From NCBI GenBank assembly GCA_031381645.1, contig JANMYB010000079.1, forward strand, positions 1-33,834: 33,834 nucleotides of DNA, read 5' to 3'. Positions within the stretch are counted from its first letter, which is position 1. Every line of letters begins with the position of its first letter. The stretch comes from Methylotenera_A sp031381645 (GTDB taxonomy: Bacteria; Pseudomonadota; Gammaproteobacteria; Burkholderiales; Methylophilaceae). The position numbers were made by a program, and so were the translations under genes. The notes beneath the pieces were generated by a model. The model worked only from the letters and a program-made list of their open reading frames with translations. It did not search any database and was not told the DNA's origin. Of this stretch, positions 31,132 through 33,834 are shown piece after piece.

Positions 31132-32571
31132 TTAGAAAGGTAGTGCCAAATGTGGCGCTACGCGCCAAATCACATCGCGAAACTGCGCTTGAATGCGTTG
31201 CAAAGCCGCTTCATTATTGGCCTCGAAGCGTAGTACAATCACCGGGGTGGTGTTCGATGGGCGCATCAAACCAAAACCGTCAGCATATTCAACACGTAAG
31301 CCATCAATAGTGATGATTTCAGTAGAGCCTTCAAAAGTCGCCGTTTTTTGCAGTTCGGCAATGAGTTGGTGCGGCTCGCCTTCTTGCATTTGAATATGCT
31401 GTTCAGGCGTGCTGGTGCTATCGGGTAGGTTGTTTAACACTTCAGACGGATTAGCGAAATTGCTTAAAATTTCTAGCAGTCGCGCACCTGCATATAAACC
31501 ATCGTCAAAACCATACCAGCGCTTCTTCCCAGCTAAATCGTTATCATTAAAAAACACGTGACCGCTCATTTCGCCCGCTAACGCGGCATTGGTCTCTTTA
31601 ATTTTAGCTTTTACTAAACTGTGCCCAGTTTTCCACATAATTGGGTTGCCACCTAGTTCGCGTATCCACGGCGCAAGATTGCGAGTAGATTTCACATCAA
31701 AAATGATATTGGCACCTGCGTTGCGGCTTAGTACATCTTGCGCGAATAGTAGCAATTGGCGATCAGGATAAATGATGTTGCCTTCTTTGGTCACCACACC
31801 CAGTCTGTCACCATCGCCGTCAAATGCTAAACCTAATTCTGAGCGCGTGCTTTTTAGTGCTTCGATTAAATCAGTTAAATTTTCAGGCACAGATGGGTCA
31901 GGATGATGATTTGGGAAATTACCATCCACCTCGCAAAACAGCTCATCCACGCGGCAACCAATCGCGTTGTAGAGTCGTTTGGCAAATGCACCAGCCACGC
32001 CATTGCCACAATCTACGGTCACTTGTAGTGGTCGTGACAAGTTAATATCTGCTTGAATTTTGGCGATGTAATGCGGTGCGATATCGTAACTGCGCTCAAG
32101 GCCGTCGCCATAAGAAAATCGGTTGTACTCGATGCGATGACGCAAGCGTTGAATGCTCTCGTTAGATAAAGTCTCACCCGCCAGTACCATTTTTAGGCCG
32201 TTGTAATCTGGTGGATTGTGACTGCCAGTGACCATCACCCCGCAGTTGTTTCCCAAATGATGCGCCGCAAAATATACCATGGGTGTGGCGACCATACCCA
32301 AATTCACCACATTGACACCCGCTTTGCGTATACCTTCAGATAGTGCATCTGCCAGCTCTGGACCAGATAAACGACCATCGTAGCCAATGCAGATTTCTGT
32401 TTGCGTGCGTTGCCTCGCCTCGCTTCCAAGTGCGTGCCCAATCGCCTCAACAATGGCAGGTGTTAGGGTTTTCCCAACAATGCCGCGAATATCGTAGGCT
32501 TTGAAGATGCTTCTTGGGGCTAGTGCTGATTGAATGGTGATTGGGTTTAAATCAGTTGGTGTAGGTTGCAT
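31132..32571 (-). CDS. Phosphomannomutase/phosphoglucomutase (AlgC/ManB-like)
   Basis: This 479-residue phosphohexomutase acts on mannose- and glucose-phosphates and supplies GDP-mannose or UDP-glucose precursors for surface polysaccharides. Landmarks: IFKAYDIRGIVG at the N-terminus, the phosphoserine loop GVMVTGSHNPPDYNG (S117), the magnesium loop AFDGDGDRLG, the sugar loop GEMSGHVFF and the phosphate-binding RPSNTTPVIVLRFEA. The length is typical of AlgC. It is distinct in sequence from the PGM1-type enzyme at 28204-29832, so the window carries two phosphohexomutases about 1.3 kb apart. It lies 34 nt after the DUF3307 gene. Confidence 0.92.
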   Translation of the reverse strand: MQPTPTDLNPITIQSALAPRSIFKAYDIRGIVGKTLTPAIVEAIGHALGSEARQRTQTEICIGYDGRLSGPELADALSEGIRKAGVNVVNLGMVATPMVYFAAHHLGNNCGVMVTGSHNPPDYNGLKMVLAGETLSNESIQRLRHRIEYNRFSYGDGLERSYDIAPHYIAKIQADINLSRPLQVTVDCGNGVAGAFAKRLYNAIGCRVDELFCEVDGNFPNHHPDPSVPENLTDLIEALKSTRSELGLAFDGDGDRLGVVTKEGNIIYPDRQLLLFAQDVLSRNAGANIIFDVKSTRNLAPWIRELGGNPIMWKTGHSLVKAKIKETNAALAGEMSGHVFFNDNDLAGKKRWYGFDDGLYAGARLLEILSNFANPSEVLNNLPDSTSTPEQHIQMQEGEPHQLIAELQKTATFEGSTEIITIDGLRVEYADGFGLMRPSNTTPVIVLRFEANNEAALQRIQAQFRDVIWRVAPHLALPF

Positions 32572-32605
32572 GGTTAAAATAAGCGCAATTTAAATGAGAG
32601 TTAAG

Positions 32606-32977
32606 TTAATAGAGACTTAAATTAAAAGCATAGTAAATAATCACGAAATAAGTGATGTGATGCAGTAATTGATCGAAACCGAGTAAAATCCAAAAGCGCT
32701 CGCTGTTATTAGGTTGTAAGTCATAACGCTTACTTATATTCATTTTTGCCCAATCAATATGGTAATGCACCAGCATGTCAATCGCCGCATACATCACAGA
32801 TAAGCTACCGATAAACGGTGCCAGCACCAGCAACGTGCCAAGCGCGTGTATGCCCGCATGCGCAATGCCGCCCATGTGCAGGTAAGTGCCTTTGTTGCGG
32901 TACATCCACGGGTTGGCTTGCAGCGGGAAATCGCAAATAAAATGCTTAATAAAGAGTAAAAACAGCGCTTCAAACAT
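32606..32977 (-). CDS. DUF3307 family integral membrane protein
   Basis: This 123-residue protein has three to four hydrophobic helices. The family-type N-terminal HFICDFPLQANPWMYRNKG, a histidine-rich HAGIHALGTLLVLAPF helix, and HYHIDWAKMNI then LLGFDQLLHHITYFVIIYYA are visible. Conserved His and Asp residues lie at membrane edges and suggest a metal site or catalytic function, but none is established. GGAAG lies 10 nt before the ATG. It sits 18 nt after iscX and is probably cotranscribed with it. Confidence 0.8.
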   Translation of the reverse strand: MFEALFLLFIKHFICDFPLQANPWMYRNKGTYLHMGGIAHAGIHALGTLLVLAPFIGSLSVMYAAIDMLVHYHIDWAKMNISKRYDLQPNNSERFWILLGFDQLLHHITYFVIIYYAFNLSLY

Positions 32978-32995
32978 ACTTAGCTAACTTCCATC

Positions 32996-33190
32996 TCAGT
33001 TGGCTTCTTCAATCCAAGCGAGCTGAATCGCCTCTAATATTTTCTCACCGCAATGCTCAGACACATCATTAAACCCCTCTAGTGCCAACACCCAAGCCAT
33101 TAGGTCGGTAAAGCGTACGGTGCTTGGGTCAATCTCAGGGTGCTTGTCAAACAACTCTTCTGCAATTCTCTGGCTATCAGTCCACTTCAT
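32996..33190 (-). CDS. iscX: Fe-S cluster assembly accessory protein IscX
   Basis: This 64-residue acidic protein matches IscX (YfhJ) along its length. It has MKWTDSQRIAEEL, DPSTVRFTDLMAWVLALEGF, and the EKILEAIQLAWIEEAN ending that contains the IscS/iron-binding acidic face. IscX binds IscS and tunes cluster assembly. In many proteobacteria it ends the isc operon, whereas here it heads a separate minus-strand operon with a DUF3307 protein, a phosphomutase and a retropepsin. A TATAAT-type promoter lies about 30 nt upstream. Confidence 0.93.
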   Translation of the reverse strand: MKWTDSQRIAEELFDKHPEIDPSTVRFTDLMAWVLALEGFNDVSEHCGEKILEAIQLAWIEEAN

Positions 33191-33219
33191 TTGATGACTC
33201 TTTACAACATTAAGAACTC

Positions 33220-33225
33220 ATTATA
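33220..33225 (-). promoter_or_regulatory. -10 box of the iscX operon
   Basis: On the minus strand a perfect TATAAT lies 29 nt before the iscX ATG. TTCATC at 17-bp spacing is a weak -35. It lies downstream of the small-RNA terminator at 33275-33295, so iscX has its own promoter. Confidence 0.5.
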
Positions 33226-33268
33226 ACGCGAGCTAAGACTTAGATGAACGTGCATATGGAAAGACGAG

Positions 33269-33326
33269 AAAAAAAACCCAGCGCGAGGCTGGGTTAGAGG
33301 GAAGCGACTTTGGAGAAAATACGCTA
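33269..33326 (-). ncRNA. Candidate sigma54/NtrC-controlled small RNA (about 58 nt)
   Basis: An orphan minus-strand intrinsic terminator (33275-33295) is preceded by a sigma54 promoter whose predicted start is near 33326, with no open reading frame between. The predicted RNA has a 5' part that can form a short AGCG/CGCU stem (33322-33325 with 33303-33306) around a 15-nt loop holding UAUUUUCUCCA. A pyrimidine-rich UCCCUCU linker and the terminator hairpin with eight U residues follow. The UUUUCUCC and CCCUC stretches are anti-Shine-Dalgarno-like, suggesting a trans-acting translational repressor. I recognise no known RNA family. Confidence 0.5.
33275..33295 (-). terminator. Intrinsic terminator of the candidate small RNA
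   Basis: AACCCAGC, loop GCGAG, GCTGGGTT form a perfect 8-bp stem. On the minus strand it runs into eight T residues (33276-33269). On the plus strand no T-run follows. No minus-strand protein gene lies between it and glyA, so it must end a noncoding or very short transcript. Confidence 0.85.
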
Positions 33327-33336
33327 GTTAAATATC

Positions 33337-33353
33337 AGCAAATTACATGCCAA
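33337..33353 (-). promoter_or_regulatory. sigma54 (RpoN) -24/-12 promoter
   Basis: On the minus strand TTGGCATGTAATTTGCT fits the consensus TGGCAC-N5-TTGC[AT], with GG and GC exactly 10 nt apart (-24 GG at 33350-33351, -12 GC at 33338-33339). The only departure in the core is T for C after TGGCA. The predicted start is near 33326, 31 nt before the terminator stem. Confidence 0.6.
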
Positions 33354-33412
33354 ATATTTAATCCAATAAAAACAATAGCTTAATTTTAAAATTAAAATAT
33401 TTGAGTGTTGTG

Positions 33413-33449
33413 TGCAAGCAAGTTGTGCGATATGAACCAATTTAGTGCA
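33413..33449 (-). promoter_or_regulatory. NtrC-like enhancer sites upstream of the sigma54 promoter
   Basis: TGAACCAATTTAGTGCA (33433-33449) matches the NtrC palindrome TGCACCA-N3-TGGTGCA at 12 of 14 defined positions. A weaker second site, TGCAAGCAAGTTGTGCG (33413-33429), lies 20 bp away. Their centres are about 115 and 95 bp upstream of the predicted start, in the normal range for NtrC activation. This part of the 428-bp gap otherwise holds A/T-rich sequence and the glyA leader. Confidence 0.5.
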
Positions 33450-33618
33450 AATTGACTAAAGTTTTAGTAGGCACTATTCAATTGTCTATTTTAGGCAGCT
33501 ATTTGTCGCATGTAAGGTTAAATATGCAATTCGACATGATAAAATAGCGCCTTATTACGCTGTTTACTACTTCAAAAGTATTGCCAATTACAACACTTTT
33601 ATTGGAAAGTCCCCCGCT

Positions 33619-33834
33619 ATGTTTAGTACGTCAAATAAGCTACATGCCGCCGATCCCGCACTCGCAAAAATGATTGATGCAGAAGTGGTGCGTCAACATC
33701 AACACATTGAGTTGATCGCCTCAGAAAATTACACCAGCCCTGCGGTGATGGAGGCGCAAGGCTCGCAGCTGACCAATAAATATGCCGAAGGTTACCCAGG
33801 CAAGCGTTTTTATGGCGGTTGTGAATATGTGGAT
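33619..33834 (+). CDS. glyA: Serine hydroxymethyltransferase (GlyA), N-terminal 72 codons
   Basis: The frame reads MFSTSNKLHAADPAL and then IELIASENYTSPAVMEAQGSQ and LTNKYAEGYPGKRFYGGCEYVD, which is the highly conserved start of SHMT, before running off the window. The enzyme interconverts serine and glycine with one-carbon transfer to tetrahydrofolate in the cytoplasm. GGAAAG lies 9 nt before the ATG. TTGACT (33452-33457) with TATTCA 17 bp on, or TAAAAT at 33540-33545, are possible promoter elements, neither convincing. The leader shows no riboswitch that I recognise. Confidence 0.95.
   Translation, partial: MFSTSNKLHAADPALAKMIDAEVVRQHQHIELIASENYTSPAVMEAQGSQLTNKYAEGYPGKRFYGGCEYVD

Noticed and set aside
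33450..33618. Riboswitch in the glyA leader
   Set aside because: No glycine, SAM or tetrahydrofolate riboswitch core could be recognised, and no paired hairpin-terminator arrangement was visible on the plus strand.

Overview
The window most resembles a betaproteobacterium, and the gene content and moderate-to-low GC fit the methylotrophic Methylophilaceae (Methylotenera-like). That placement is inference from gene families; no search was possible.

Layout. (1) 1-19504 is a large polyamine uptake and catabolism locus. It holds a class III aminotransferase followed by a cut-off gene (minus strand), a divergent PuuB-type oxidase, three small accessory genes (GNAT, ABM-like, SMR pump), a MocR-type regulator, and then a long plus-strand run: puuD, puuA, spuC, potFGHI, gabD, puuC, gabT and a second glutamine-synthetase-like ligase. 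Together these import putrescine, convert it to GABA by a glutamylated route (PuuA-PuuB-PuuC-PuuD) and/or a direct transaminase route (SpuC plus aldehyde dehydrogenase), and take GABA to succinate (GabT, GabD). Two direct-repeat operator pairs with identical 23-bp spacing lie in the two divergent intergenic regions and probably bind the MocR regulator. (2) 19708-29832 is a two-partner-secretion operon: an FhaC/ShlB-type transporter, a 2246-residue FHA/HMW-type exoprotein with beta-helix and YDG/MBG-like repeats and a two-cysteine C-terminus, and a phosphoglucomutase whose start overlaps the exoprotein stop. (3) 29900-33190 is minus-strand: a periplasmic four-EF-hand protein, then an operon of iscX, a DUF3307 membrane protein, a phosphomannomutase/phosphoglucomutase and a membrane-anchored retropepsin-like protease. 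(4) 33191-33618 has no protein gene but carries, on the minus strand, an NtrC-like site, a sigma54 -24/-12 promoter and an intrinsic terminator. Together they outline an undescribed small RNA of about 58 nt. (5) The window ends in the first 72 codons of glyA.

The most notable items are the candidate nitrogen-controlled small RNA (with an 11-nt perfect match to the puuA ribosome-binding site), the MocR operator rule, the TpsA-Pgm translational coupling, and a family of small palindromic intergenic repeats (three clear copies, one doubtful).
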